NCBI RefSeq assembly: GCF_000176035.2
Contig: NC_015675.1
Coordinates: 6,080,001 to 6,144,000 of the forward strand
Direction: 5' to 3'
DNA length: 64,000 nt
Origin: Mesorhizobium opportunistum WSM2075
GTDB taxonomy: Bacteria; Pseudomonadota; Alphaproteobacteria; Rhizobiales; Rhizobiaceae
In this document: in pieces, positions 50,280 to 59,226 of the stretch
Layout: every line of letters begins with the position of its first letter
Numbering within the stretch: position 1 is the first letter of the stretch
Notes under the pieces: model-generated
Database searches by the model: none
Seen by the model: only the letters and a program-made list of their open reading frames with translations
What the model was told of the DNA's origin: nothing
Position numbers and translations under genes: made by a program

Positions 50280-51212
50280 ATGACCACTGCAACTCCCATC
50301 CTGTTCGACTGCGATCCTGGCCACGACGACGCCATCGCGCTGGTCATGGCGCATCGTTCGCCGGCCATCGAGCTACTCGGCGTCACCACGACCTGTGGCA
50401 ACGCCGAGGTCGAGAAGACGACGGCCAACGCGCTGCGCATCCTCGAGTATATCGGTGCCGGCGATGTGCCGGTGGCGCAGGGCTGTCACCGTCCGCTGGC
50501 GCGGCCGCTGGTGCTTGGCACCGCCGATGGCCCAAGCGGCCTCGAGGGCTCGCCCTATTTGCCGCAGGCCACGATCAAGCCGATCGACCAGCACGCCGTC
50601 GATTTCCTGGCTGACAAGCTCCGCACAGCGCCCGAGCCGATCCTGGTCGTCGCCACCGGCCCGCTGACCAATATCGGCCTGATGATCCTCAAGCACCGCG
50701 ATGTGCTGCCGAAGATCAAGGAGTTGATCTGGATGGGCGGTGTCTTCTACCGCAAGAGCGAGATCATCACGCCGACCGAGTTCAATGCCTTCTGCGACCC
50801 GGAAGCACTGAAGATCGTGCTGGACAGCGGCGTGCCGATCCTGATGGTCGGCCTCGACGTCACCATGCAGGTGCTGATCGAGGCGCCGCAATATGCCGAA
50901 CTCGCCACGATCGACACGCCGCTCGGCAAGCTCGTCAACGACTGGCTGCTGTTCTACGAGAAACTGCACCGCAACTCGATGGGCGTCGGCGGCGCCATGC
51001 ATGATCCGCTGGCCCTGGCGCTCGCCATCGACCCGACACTGGTGCGCACACGTCCCGCCCATATCGGCGTCGATTTGTCCGGGACCTATGCTTTCGGCGC
51101 GACGGTCGCCGATTTCTGGGGCGAGCGCGGCGAGAAGGACAATGCGCGGATCGCCCACGAGGTCGATGCGGGCCGTTTCTTCAAGCTGATGTTCGACCTG
51201 CTACGGGATTAG
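50280..51212 (+). CDS. Inosine-uridine preferring nucleoside hydrolase family protein, copy 2
   Basis: 310-aa IUNH hydrolase with DCDPGHDD near the N-terminus, the canonical metal motif, plus ATGPLTNIGLMI and EFNAFCDPEA. It is closer to classical RihA/B-type enzymes than copy 1. ATG 50280 is preferred (GAGGA upstream); GTG 50265 overlapping copy 1 would add five residues. Last gene of the nucleoside operon. Confidence 0.9.
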   Translation: MTTATPILFDCDPGHDDAIALVMAHRSPAIELLGVTTTCGNAEVEKTTANALRILEYIGAGDVPVAQGCHRPLARPLVLGTADGPSGLEGSPYLPQATIKPIDQHAVDFLADKLRTAPEPILVVATGPLTNIGLMILKHRDVLPKIKELIWMGGVFYRKSEIITPTEFNAFCDPEALKIVLDSGVPILMVGLDVTMQVLIEAPQYAELATIDTPLGKLVNDWLLFYEKLHRNSMGVGGAMHDPLALALAIDPTLVRTRPAHIGVDLSGTYAFGATVADFWGERGEKDNARIAHEVDAGRFFKLMFDLLRD

Positions 51213-51266
51213 ACCCGCTCGGGGTTATTCCTTGGTTCAGCGTGCCCGGTGCCAAGAGGCTAGCCA

Positions 51267-51302
51267 GACAATCTCGGGGATAATCTCTAGGACAATCTCT
51301 GG
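51267..51302. repeat. Three tandem 12-bp repeats at the fghA 3' end
   Basis: GACAATCTCGGG, GATAATCTCTAG and GACAATCTCTGG follow each other with exact 12-bp period. On the minus strand they read as QRLS, then stop-RLS, then PRLS: the fghA stop codon TAG occupies the place of CAG in the second unit. Confidence 0.65.
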
Positions 51303-52132
51303 GCATGCCATCTCAGATGGTCTTCCATGAATGTCGAGATGAAGAAATACGAGTGATCGTAGCCGTCCTGCATCCGCAAGGTCAGCGCAATGCCGGCCTT
51401 GGCGCAGGCCGCTTCCAGCAGCCAGGGCTTCAGCCCGTCATTGAGAAATCCGTCCGAGGTGCCCTGATCGACGAAAAACTCCAGGAAGCGGTGGCCATCC
51501 TCGATGAGCGAGGTGGCATCGTAGCCACGCCATGATGTCTCGTCCGCGCCAAGATACTTCTCGAAGGCCGGGCGCGACCAGCCGGCGGTGCTCGGCTGCA
51601 CGATCGGCGCGAAGGCCGAGCAGCTTTTGAAGCGCCCGGGATTCTTGAGCGCTATCGTCAGTGCGCCATGCCCGCCCATGGAATGGCCAAAGATCGCCTG
51701 GCGCGCCATGTCGGCCGGAAATTCCCGCGCGATCAACGCCGGCAATTCCTCGGTCACATAGGAATACATGCGGTAGTTCGTGGCGTAGGGCGCTTGCGTC
51801 GCGTCGACGTAGAAGCCAGCACCGCTGCCAAACTGCCAATTGTCCTTCTCGTCGGGAACATCGGCGCCACGCGGACTGGTGTCGGGACAGACAACGATCA
51901 AGCCAAGCTCGGCGGCCATCCGCCTGTATTCCCCCTTGTCCATGACATTGGCATGCGTACAGGTGAGGCCGGAGAGGTACCATACGACGGGGCAAGGCTT
52001 TTCACGGGCCTGGGGCGGCACGAAGACGGCAAAAATCATGTCGCAGGAGCAGGCATCCGAGGCGTGGGAATAGACGCCCTGCACACCGCCGTGCGACTTG
52101 GCAACGGAGATGGTCTTCATCTGGTCCGACAT
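51287..52132 (-). CDS. fghA: S-formylglutathione hydrolase
   Basis: 281-aa esterase-D family enzyme with nucleophile Ser in GHSMGGHGAL, LSGLTCTHANVMDKGEYRRM near the N-terminus and catalytic His in DGYDHSYFFI. It hydrolyses S-formylglutathione to formate and glutathione in formaldehyde detoxification. GGAG lies 9 nt before ATG 52132 (MSDQMKT). No glutathione-dependent formaldehyde dehydrogenase is in the window. Formaldehyde could come from demethylation by the TMADH-like or DAO-type oxidases nearby, though that link is only inferred. Confidence 0.92.
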   Translation of the reverse strand: MSDQMKTISVAKSHGGVQGVYSHASDACSCDMIFAVFVPPQAREKPCPVVWYLSGLTCTHANVMDKGEYRRMAAELGLIVVCPDTSPRGADVPDEKDNWQFGSGAGFYVDATQAPYATNYRMYSYVTEELPALIAREFPADMARQAIFGHSMGGHGALTIALKNPGRFKSCSAFAPIVQPSTAGWSRPAFEKYLGADETSWRGYDATSLIEDGHRFLEFFVDQGTSDGFLNDGLKPWLLEAACAKAGIALTLRMQDGYDHSYFFISTFMEDHLRWHAQRLS

Positions 52133-52374
52133 GTGTTTCTTCTCCACCATTGGAAAACGTCGTTGCGGCCGCCTGTCTACGGCATCGGTCGGGATCACGG
52201 CAACCTTGATGGATTGGATCATGCTTTGGCACCATTCCGCTCCAAGGAACCGAAGCCCCCATGCGGTGGCGGCGCATGCATGCCGCTCCCAAGCACCGAG
52301 ACTGACGGATCGCGCGGCGTCCACAGGCTAGGTTGTCGACAAATTATCGCATGGTCCTCATGACAGACGGCTGA

Positions 52375-53046
52375 TCATCTCGAGCGCAGCAATTTCTGCG
52401 CGATGGACCAAGCCTGTTCGACATGATGCCGGGCGGCGGCCTCGGCCTTGTCGGGGTCGCGCGACTTGATGGCGTCCACGATCGCAGTCATTTCGGCTAT
52501 CGCCGGTTCCCGGCGATCGGTCGAACTTATGGTCATCGAGCGCAGTTGATTGATGCGAACATTCAATCCCTGCACGATCTCCCAGGCGATGCGCTTTCCA
52601 GCAGCGTCGAAGAACTTCTCATAGAAGTTCGCCGTAGCCCGCATCACCTCGACCGGCTCCCCTGACGCCCAGGCTTCAAGAAGTTTCACAAAGGCGCCGT
52701 CGAGCAGGGCGATCTGCTCCTCGGTCGCGGAGGTCGCGCAAGCCCGCGCCGCGATGCCTTCCAGCAGTGCCCGCAATTCATAGATCTCGTCGGTTCGGCC
52801 AAGATCCGGCTTGGCCACGGCGGGCCCATGGCCTGGTATCATCTGCACCAGGCCTTCCGCCTCCAGTTGCCGCAAGACCTCGCGCACAACGGAACGGCTG
52901 ACCCCGAGCTGATCGCAAAGCGGCCGTTCGACCAGCCTTTCTCCAGGCTGGAAATGGAAGCCCATGATTGCCTCGCGCATGCGCTCCAGCGCCAGCGTCC
53001 GCAATGTCTTGGCAGAGCGGTCGATCCGCAGCGTATCGTCTGACAT
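52375..53046 (-). CDS. GntR family regulator, FCD (FadR) subfamily
   Basis: 223-aa regulator. The GntR helix-turn-helix (LALERMREAIMGFHFQPGER, LCDQLGVSRSVVREVLRQLE) is followed by an FCD ligand domain with the metal-type His near ARHHVEQAW. ATG 53046 has GGAGG upstream. It is divergent from the AA_synth-led operon, with a perfect TGGTATACCA palindrome over that operon's promoter, so it very likely represses it until a pathway acid is bound. Confidence 0.9.
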   Translation of the reverse strand: MSDDTLRIDRSAKTLRTLALERMREAIMGFHFQPGERLVERPLCDQLGVSRSVVREVLRQLEAEGLVQMIPGHGPAVAKPDLGRTDEIYELRALLEGIAARACATSATEEQIALLDGAFVKLLEAWASGEPVEVMRATANFYEKFFDAAGKRIAWEIVQGLNVRINQLRSMTISSTDRREPAIAEMTAIVDAIKSRDPDKAEAAARHHVEQAWSIAQKLLRSR

Positions 53047-53092
53047 TTCTCTCTGCCTCCTCGCGCAGCCACAAAACAGATTCCATAGGCGA

Positions 53093-53131
53093 TTGACAAG
53101 GTTCTTGGCGCTCCATAGCATGGTATACCAT
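53093..53131 (+). promoter_or_regulatory. Promoter and FCD-GntR operator
   Basis: TTGACA (53093-53098), a 17-bp spacer and TAGCAT (53116-53121), overlapped by the perfect palindrome ATGGTATACCAT (53120-53131). TGGTATACCA fits the binding sites of FCD-type GntR proteins. Repressor bound there would block initiation of the 53.2-62.0 kb operon. Confidence 0.75.
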
Positions 53132-53185
53132 AAGACGATACAGTGATGACGGCGCGGCAAGGCGCCATCCGACCAAGGACTTCTG

Positions 53186-53773
53186 ATGAAACCGGCCATT
53201 CGCAAGACCGTCACCTACATCGAGAACACGCTGATCGAGGGCGGCAAGACGGTACCCAAGCCGTTGCGCCTTATCGGCGTCGCCGCGGTGCTGACGAACC
53301 CCTGGGCCGGCCGGGGCTTCACCGACGACCTGTCGCCGGAGATCCGCGCCTTTGCCCCCGTCCTCGGCGAAATGCTGACCCGCGAGATCATCGCCGTCGC
53401 CGGTTCGGGCGAGGCTATCGAAGGCTATGGCAAGGCCGCCATCTGCGGAACGGCGGGCGAGATCGAGCACGCATCCGCGTTGATCCACACGCTGCATTTC
53501 GGCAATCACTACCGCCGTGCCGTCGGCGCCAAGACCTATCTCGCCTTCACCAATCTACGCGGCGGGCCGAACACGCCGATCATGATCCCGCTGATGGACA
53601 AGAACGACGAAGGCCGCCGTTCGCACTATCTGACCGTGCATTTCCAGATCGGCGATGCGCCCGCCCCCGATGAACTGGTGGTGGCGCTCGGCGCGTCGAT
53701 CGGCGGGCGCCCGCACCACCGCATCGGCGACCGCTATCAGGACCTCAGGGAAGTCGGGGACCTGCATGGCTGA
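53186..53773 (+). CDS. AA_synth (DUF1185) family protein, copy 3
   Basis: 195-aa third AA_synth paralogue with EGYGKAAICGTAGEIEHASA. Where copies 1 and 2 have PSxKKxGG, it reads FTNLRGGPNTPIMIPLMDKN, so the paired lysines are absent and it forms a separate subgroup. First gene of the FCD-GntR-controlled operon. Its stop overlaps the start of the hydrolase/flavin-reductase fusion, a tight coupling that implies a catalytic step in the same pathway. Confidence 0.82.
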   Translation: MKPAIRKTVTYIENTLIEGGKTVPKPLRLIGVAAVLTNPWAGRGFTDDLSPEIRAFAPVLGEMLTREIIAVAGSGEAIEGYGKAAICGTAGEIEHASALIHTLHFGNHYRRAVGAKTYLAFTNLRGGPNTPIMIPLMDKNDEGRRSHYLTVHFQIGDAPAPDELVVALGASIGGRPHHRIGDRYQDLREVGDLHG

Positions 53774-55559
53774 GCTCGCCGCCACCGCATGGGTCCGGCA
53801 AACGGCGCCGGACGGCACCGGCTTCATCCGTGCCGGCTCCGGCGCGCCGGTGCTGCTCATCCACGGCGTCGGCATGAACGCGACGATCTGGCACGATCAG
53901 ATCGCGTCGATGCAAGACAATCACGATCTGATCGCCATCGACATGCTCGGCCATGGCGGTTCGCCGCTGCCGCCTGAAGATGCTGGCCTCACAGACTTCG
54001 CCGATCAGGCACTGCGCCTGATCGACCATCTTGGTCTGGCTTCGGTGTCGATCGTCGGTCATTCGATGGGGGCTCTGGTCGCCCTGGAAATCGCCCTTCA
54101 CGCACCGTTGCGCGTCCGTTCCCTCGTCTGCCTCAACGCGGTGTTCCGCCGCCCGGCCACCCTTGCGCAGGCGGTGCGCGAGCGTGCGGCGGTGCTTGGC
54201 TCGCACGGCGATGCCTCCGCCATTGCGGCAACATTGGCCCGTTGGTTCGGCGATCCGCTGCCGGAGAGCCTGGCCGGTGCGTCCGCGACGGCACGTGCTG
54301 CCCTTGAAGGCGTCGACCCCGAGGGCTACGCGCGCACCTATCGCCTGTTTGCCCGCGCCGATGCCGAGCACGCCGACACCTTGGCCAGGCTTGCCGCACC
54401 AGCCCTGTTCATGACCGGGTCGCAAGACAGCAATTCGACCCCGGCGATGTCGGCGGCGATGGCGAGGCTCGCGCCGCATGGTCAATGCCTGGTGCTGAGC
54501 GGAGAAAGGCACATGATGGCGATCGCCTCGCCCGAAAGGGTGACCCGGCACATCAATGCCTTCCTCGACACCGGGCAAGCCGCGAAGCCGCAGGCCGACG
54601 GCGCCTTCGACAGCAGCGAATTCCGGCGTGCGCTCGGCTCCTTCCTGACCGGCGTCACCATCGTCACCACGATCGGGGCAGAGGGCGAGCCGCGCGGCTT
54701 CACCGCCAACTCCTTCACCTCGGTCTCGCTAGAACCGCCGCTGGTGCTTGTCTGCATCGCCAAGAAAGCGCTGGGTCACAGCGCTTTCTCGACATCGAGG
54801 GGTTTTGCCATCAACATCCTGTCTGAGAGCCAAAAGGCCCAGTCCGGCATCTTTGCCTCCAAGGCCGCGGACAAGTTCGCGAGCGTCGGCTGGCAGGCCG
54901 GCCAGACCGGCAATCCCCTGATCGACGGTTCCGTGGCGGTGTTCGATTGCGCCATGGAGCAGTTGGTCGACGCCGGCGATCATTCGATCCTCATCGGCCG
55001 CGTTCGCGATTTCAGCCACAATGGAGCGCAGCCGCTGGGCTATTGCCGGGGCACCTATGTGACGCCCGGCCTCAGCCAGGAGGCGCTGGCGGCCGTGCCG
55101 CCCGACACGGAAGTCGGCGCCATTCTGGAAAATGAGGGCCGTGTGCTGTTCTTCGAGACATCCGACGGGTTTCACGAATTGCCGGCCGGACGTGGGCTCG
55201 GCACGTCGAAAGATCCGCGCAGCCTCAAGGGATGTCTTGCCGCCAGGGCTGTCGAGGCGCAGCTCGGCTTCCTGTTCGCCGTGTGGGACGATGCAGCCAA
55301 CCCCTCGCGCACGCATGTCTATTATCGCGGTACGGTCGAGGGCCCTTACACGGATGACCGCCGTGTCAGGCTTGTCGACATCGAACAGATCGCCGCGTTG
55401 AAAATCGCCGACCCGGCAGTGCGTTCGATGCTTGCCCGCTATGCGCGCGAACGTACGCAAGATGCGTTCGGCGTCTATGTCGGCAACGAGGTCGAAGGTG
55501 AAGTCCAGCCACTCGCCTGGCCCTCGCCTTCCGCAATTCTTCAGTCCGGTCGCAGGTGA
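53766..55559 (+). CDS. Alpha/beta hydrolase - flavin reductase fusion with Nudix-like C-terminal domain
   Basis: 597-aa protein with three parts. Residues 1 to about 265 are an alpha/beta hydrolase (oxyanion region LLIHGVGMNATIW, nucleophile S100 in GHSMGAL, His in SGERHMMAI). Residues 283 to about 440 are a RutF/DIM6-type FMN reductase domain (EFRRALGSFLTGVTIVTTIG, FTANSFTSVSLEPPLVLVCI). From about 450 to 597 is a Nudix-like region with a degenerate box (ARAVEAQLGF). In the Rut pathway hydrolase RutD and reductase RutF are separate proteins serving monooxygenase RutA; here they are joined and followed directly by a luciferase-like monooxygenase, to which the reductase should supply FMNH2. 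Confidence 0.85.
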   Translation: MAELAATAWVRQTAPDGTGFIRAGSGAPVLLIHGVGMNATIWHDQIASMQDNHDLIAIDMLGHGGSPLPPEDAGLTDFADQALRLIDHLGLASVSIVGHSMGALVALEIALHAPLRVRSLVCLNAVFRRPATLAQAVRERAAVLGSHGDASAIAATLARWFGDPLPESLAGASATARAALEGVDPEGYARTYRLFARADAEHADTLARLAAPALFMTGSQDSNSTPAMSAAMARLAPHGQCLVLSGERHMMAIASPERVTRHINAFLDTGQAAKPQADGAFDSSEFRRALGSFLTGVTIVTTIGAEGEPRGFTANSFTSVSLEPPLVLVCIAKKALGHSAFSTSRGFAINILSESQKAQSGIFASKAADKFASVGWQAGQTGNPLIDGSVAVFDCAMEQLVDAGDHSILIGRVRDFSHNGAQPLGYCRGTYVTPGLSQEALAAVPPDTEVGAILENEGRVLFFETSDGFHELPAGRGLGTSKDPRSLKGCLAARAVEAQLGFLFAVWDDAANPSRTHVYYRGTVEGPYTDDRRVRLVDIEQIAALKIADPAVRSMLARYARERTQDAFGVYVGNEVEGEVQPLAWPSPSAILQSGRR

Positions 55560-55564
55560 AGCCG

Positions 55565-56614
55565 ATGAAATTCTCGCTTTTTGTCCACATGGAGCGCTCG
55601 GATCTGGCAAAGCCGCATTCCGAGCTTGTCGGCGAGCTGGAAGAGCTGGTTCTGCAGGCCGAGGCGGCAGGCTTCGAGACCGCCTGGATCGGCGAGCACC
55701 ATGGCATGGAATTCACCATCTCGCCGAACCCGTTCATCAACATCGCCTGGCTCGCAGCCAGGACAAAGCGCATTCGGCTCGGCACCGGTACCATCGTCGC
55801 GCCGTTCTGGCATCCGATCAAGCTCGCCGGCGAAGCCGCGATGGCCGACGTCATTGCCGGCGGCCGGCTCGATATCGGCATAGCGCGCGGCGCCTACGCC
55901 TACGAATACCAGCGGCTGTTCCCCGGCCTGGAAGCATGGGGCGCGGGCCAGCGCATGCGCGAAATGGTGCCTGCAATCCGTGGCCTGTGGGATGGCGATT
56001 TCGAACTCTCCGGCGAGTTCTGGTCGTTCCCCTCGACCACCTCGTCGCCCAAGCCGCTGCAAAAGCCCTATCCGCCGATCTGGGTTGCGGCGCGCGACCC
56101 CAACTCGCACGACTTCGCTGTCGCCAGCAAATGCAATGTGCAGGTGACGCCGCTGGCCTCCGGCGATGGCGAAGTGGTGAGCCTTATGGAGCGCTTCAAC
56201 GCTGCCTGTGCTGCCCACCCCGACATAGCGCGGCCTGACATCATGCTGCTGATGCACACATTCGTTGCCGAGGACGCCGCCGATGCCGAGCAGCTGACGA
56301 AGGATCTGTCGCTATTCTACTGCCAGTTCGGCGCCTGGTTCCAGAACAAGAAGCCGGTGCGCCAGGGCATATTGGAGCCGCTGACCGAAGCCGAAATCGC
56401 GGCCATGCCGCAATATGCGCCGGACAAGATCAGGCAGAACCTGGTCATCGGCGAAGCCGACGAGGTGATCGCCAGGCTGAAGGCCTACGAGGCGCTCGGC
56501 TACGACCAGTATTCGATCTGGATCGACAGCGGCCTCTCCCACCAGCGCAAGAAGAAGTCGCTGCAGCTCTTCATCGACAAAGTGATGCCGGCCTTCGAAG
56601 GATCGCACGCGTGA
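55565..56614 (+). CDS. LLM class flavin-dependent monooxygenase
   Basis: 349-aa bacterial-luciferase-like TIM-barrel enzyme (FETAWIGEHHGMEFTISPNP, RIRLGTGTIVAPFWHPIKLA, GRLDIGIARGAYAYEYQ). Such enzymes use reduced FMN and oxygen to hydroxylate or cleave C-N, C-S or ring bonds. The reductase partner is the fused domain encoded 5 nt upstream. Its TGA overlaps the ATG of the aldehyde dehydrogenase, which would process the aldehyde it releases. The substrate is unknown; the operon importer and hydrolase domain suggest a nitrogen-containing organic molecule. Confidence 0.87.
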   Translation: MKFSLFVHMERSDLAKPHSELVGELEELVLQAEAAGFETAWIGEHHGMEFTISPNPFINIAWLAARTKRIRLGTGTIVAPFWHPIKLAGEAAMADVIAGGRLDIGIARGAYAYEYQRLFPGLEAWGAGQRMREMVPAIRGLWDGDFELSGEFWSFPSTTSSPKPLQKPYPPIWVAARDPNSHDFAVASKCNVQVTPLASGDGEVVSLMERFNAACAAHPDIARPDIMLLMHTFVAEDAADAEQLTKDLSLFYCQFGAWFQNKKPVRQGILEPLTEAEIAAMPQYAPDKIRQNLVIGEADEVIARLKAYEALGYDQYSIWIDSGLSHQRKKKSLQLFIDKVMPAFEGSHA

Positions 56615-58092
56615 TGCGCACCGACGAATTCAGGAACTACATCGACGGAGGTTTCGCCGAAGCGGCGGCAACTTTCGACAGCATCGATCCTTCGACAGGA
56701 ACGCCATGGGCAAAGATGCCGGCGGCGACGACCGCCGATGTCGACCGCGCCGTCGAGGCAGCGTACCGGGCGTTGCGCTCCGGCCCGTGGGCATCGATGA
56801 CGGCGACGGCGCGCGGCAAGATTCTGGTGCGGCTCGGCGATCTCGTCGTCGCCAATGCCGATCGGCTGGCGCAACTCGAAACCCGCGACACCGGCAAGAT
56901 CATCCGCGAGACCCGCGCCCAGATCGCCTATGTCGGCGACTATTACCGCTATTATGGCGGGCTGGCCGACAAGCACGAAGGCTCGTTCGTCCCCATCGAC
57001 AAGGCGGACATGGAGGTGACGATCAGGCCCGAGCCGATCGGCGTCGTCGCCGCCCTGGTGCCATGGAATTCGCAGCTCTTCCTGTCCGCCGTCAAACTCG
57101 GGCCGGCGCTGGCGGCCGGCTGCACCGTCGTCCTCAAGGCCTCCGAGGACGGCCCTGCCCCGTTGCTCGCCTTTGCCGAGCTCGTCCATGAGGCAGGATT
57201 TCCGGCCGGGACCGTGAACATCCTGACCGGCTTCGGCCATGATTGCGGCCAGCGCCTGACCAGCCATCCGCTCGTCGCCCGCGTCGCCTTCACCGGCGGT
57301 CCGGCAACCGCCCGGCAGATCGTCAGGAACACGGCCGAGAACCTCGCCTACACGACGCTCGAACTGGGCGGCAAAAGCCCGGTCGTGGTGTTTGCCGATG
57401 CCGACCTGGACAGCGCCGCCAACGCGGTCGTCTCCGGCATCTTCGCCGCCACCGGCCAGAGCTGCGTCGCCGGCTCCCGGCTGCTGGTCGAGCGGTCGGC
57501 AAAGGACGAATTCCTGGCGAGGCTCAAGCGCAAGGCCGAGGCGATCCGGATAGGCGATCCGCAGGATCCGGCAACCGAGATGGGGCCGCTGGCCACGTCG
57601 CGGCAGCGCGAATGGATCGAGAACGTCGTCGCGGCAAGCCTTGCCGGAGGCGGGCGGCTGGTCACCGGCGGTGAAAGACCAGCCGGTCAGGCAGGCGGGC
57701 TCTATTACGCGCCGACGATCATCGATGCGCATGACAATACCGGGTTGCCCTGCGTGCGCGAGGAGCTGTTCGGTCCGGTGCTCAGCGTGATCGCCTTCGA
57801 CACGGAAGCCGAAGCCCTGACGCTGGCCAACGACACGCCGTTCGGCCTCGCCTCCGGCGTCTTCACCACCAATCTCGCCAAGGCGCACCGTATGGCGCGC
57901 GGCATCCATGCCGGCGTGGTCTGGGTCAACACCTATCGCGCCGTCTCGCCGCTGGTTCCGTTTGGCGGTTATGGCCAGTCAGGCCTCGGCCGCGAAGGCG
58001 GCATGGACGCGATCCGCGACTACACGCGTTCGAAATCGGTCTGGATACGCACCTCGGACGACCCCATTCCCGATCCTTTTGTCATGCGGTAG
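56614..58092 (+). CDS. Aldehyde dehydrogenase
   Basis: 492-aa NAD(P)-dependent ALDH. NAD region PEPIGVVAALVPWNSQLF and FTGGPATARQI, general base in LELGGKSP, catalytic Cys in TGQSCVAGSR. The usual KPSE motif is KASEDGPAP. It belongs with gamma-aminobutyraldehyde/betaine-aldehyde-like enzymes by general pattern. ATG 56614 (or GTG 56611) overlaps the LLM stop. It would oxidise the aldehyde product of the monooxygenase step. Confidence 0.88.
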   Translation: MRTDEFRNYIDGGFAEAAATFDSIDPSTGTPWAKMPAATTADVDRAVEAAYRALRSGPWASMTATARGKILVRLGDLVVANADRLAQLETRDTGKIIRETRAQIAYVGDYYRYYGGLADKHEGSFVPIDKADMEVTIRPEPIGVVAALVPWNSQLFLSAVKLGPALAAGCTVVLKASEDGPAPLLAFAELVHEAGFPAGTVNILTGFGHDCGQRLTSHPLVARVAFTGGPATARQIVRNTAENLAYTTLELGGKSPVVVFADADLDSAANAVVSGIFAATGQSCVAGSRLLVERSAKDEFLARLKRKAEAIRIGDPQDPATEMGPLATSRQREWIENVVAASLAGGGRLVTGGERPAGQAGGLYYAPTIIDAHDNTGLPCVREELFGPVLSVIAFDTEAEALTLANDTPFGLASGVFTTNLAKAHRMARGIHAGVVWVNTYRAVSPLVPFGGYGQSGLGREGGMDAIRDYTRSKSVWIRTSDDPIPDPFVMR

Positions 58093-58172
58093 CCGCCGCA
58101 TGCCGGGGAAACGCGATCAAGGCGAAAACGCCGGTCGCGGACAGCCAACGAAAACAAACAGAGGAGAACGAC

Positions 58173-59207
58173 ATGAAACTGATCATCACCGGCGCCCTAG
58201 CCCGCCTTCTTGCAACAACACTTCTCGCAACGACACTTCTGGCATCGACGGCCGCAAGGGCCGAGGACATGGTGTTCACCAGCTGGGGCGGGACGACCCA
58301 GGAAGCGCAGACCAAATCCTGGGCCGAACCGTTCAGCGCCGCATCCGGCATCAAGGTCATGCAGGACGGTCCGACCGACTACGGCAAGCTGAAGGCGATG
58401 GTCGACGCCGGCAGCGTCAATTGGGATGTCGTCGACGTCGAAATGGATTTCGCCATCAAGGCGGCCAAGGACGGCTTGCTGGAGCCGATCGACTTCGCCG
58501 CCGTGCCGAAGGCAGACCTTGATCCACGCTTCACCACCGATCACGCCGTGGGCAGCTTCTACTATTCCTTCGTGCTCGCCTGGAACAAGGGCTCCGTTTC
58601 GGGCGACCCGGCCGGCTGGGCCGACATGTTCGACACCAAGAAGTTCCCGGGCAAGCGGACCTTCTACAAATGGTCGGCGCCCGGCGTCATCGAGATCGCG
58701 CTGCTGGCCGACGGCGTTCCGGCCGACAAGCTTTATCCGCTCGACCTCGACCGCGCCTTCAAGAAGCTCGACACCATCAAATCGGATATCGTCTGGTGGG
58801 GCGGCGGGGCGGAGTCGCAGCAATTGATCGCATCCGGCGAAGCAACGTTCGGCCAGCTGTGGAACGGCCGCGTCTTCGCGCTGGATAAGGATGGCGCCGA
58901 TGTCGGCGTCTCCTGGAACCAGAACCTGACCGCCGCCGACGTGCTGGTGGTGCCGAAGGGCGCCAAGAACAAGGACGCCGCGATGAAGTTCCTCGCCGCG
59001 GCAAGCAGCCCGGCCGGCCAGGCGAAGTTCGCCGAAGCCAGCGGCTATGCGCCTGTCAACACCAAGGCCAAGGCCGAGATGCCGGCCGATGCGGTGAAGG
59101 CGCTGCCGGATACCCACGTCGACGGGCAGATCAACCTCGACATGAACTACTGGGCCGAGCACCGCGACGAGATCGCCACGCGCTGGTATGCCTGGCAGGC
59201 GAAGTAA
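58173..59207 (+). CDS. Polyamine-type ABC transporter substrate-binding protein (PotD-like)
   Basis: 344-aa periplasmic protein with a Sec signal containing a repeated LATTLLATTLLAST stretch and cleavage near ARA. The mature part is of the PotD/family-1 type (FTSWGGTTQEAQTKSWAEPF, VWWGGGAESQQLIASGE). It binds a polyamine, amino acid derivative or other cationic/zwitterionic solute. It follows the aldehyde dehydrogenase by 80 bp on the same strand and is probably part of the same operon. Confidence 0.88.
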   Translation: MKLIITGALARLLATTLLATTLLASTAARAEDMVFTSWGGTTQEAQTKSWAEPFSAASGIKVMQDGPTDYGKLKAMVDAGSVNWDVVDVEMDFAIKAAKDGLLEPIDFAAVPKADLDPRFTTDHAVGSFYYSFVLAWNKGSVSGDPAGWADMFDTKKFPGKRTFYKWSAPGVIEIALLADGVPADKLYPLDLDRAFKKLDTIKSDIVWWGGGAESQQLIASGEATFGQLWNGRVFALDKDGADVGVSWNQNLTAADVLVVPKGAKNKDAAMKFLAAASSPAGQAKFAEASGYAPVNTKAKAEMPADAVKALPDTHVDGQINLDMNYWAEHRDEIATRWYAWQAK

Positions 59208-59226
59208 GCCTGCCCTCGAACAGAAA

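Noticed and set aside
53120..53131. FCD-GntR palindrome as part of the TATGACCATCAA regulon
   Set aside because: ATGGTATACCAT shares only short ATG/CAT ends with the other element, and its position relative to -35 differs; I treat them as separate regulators.
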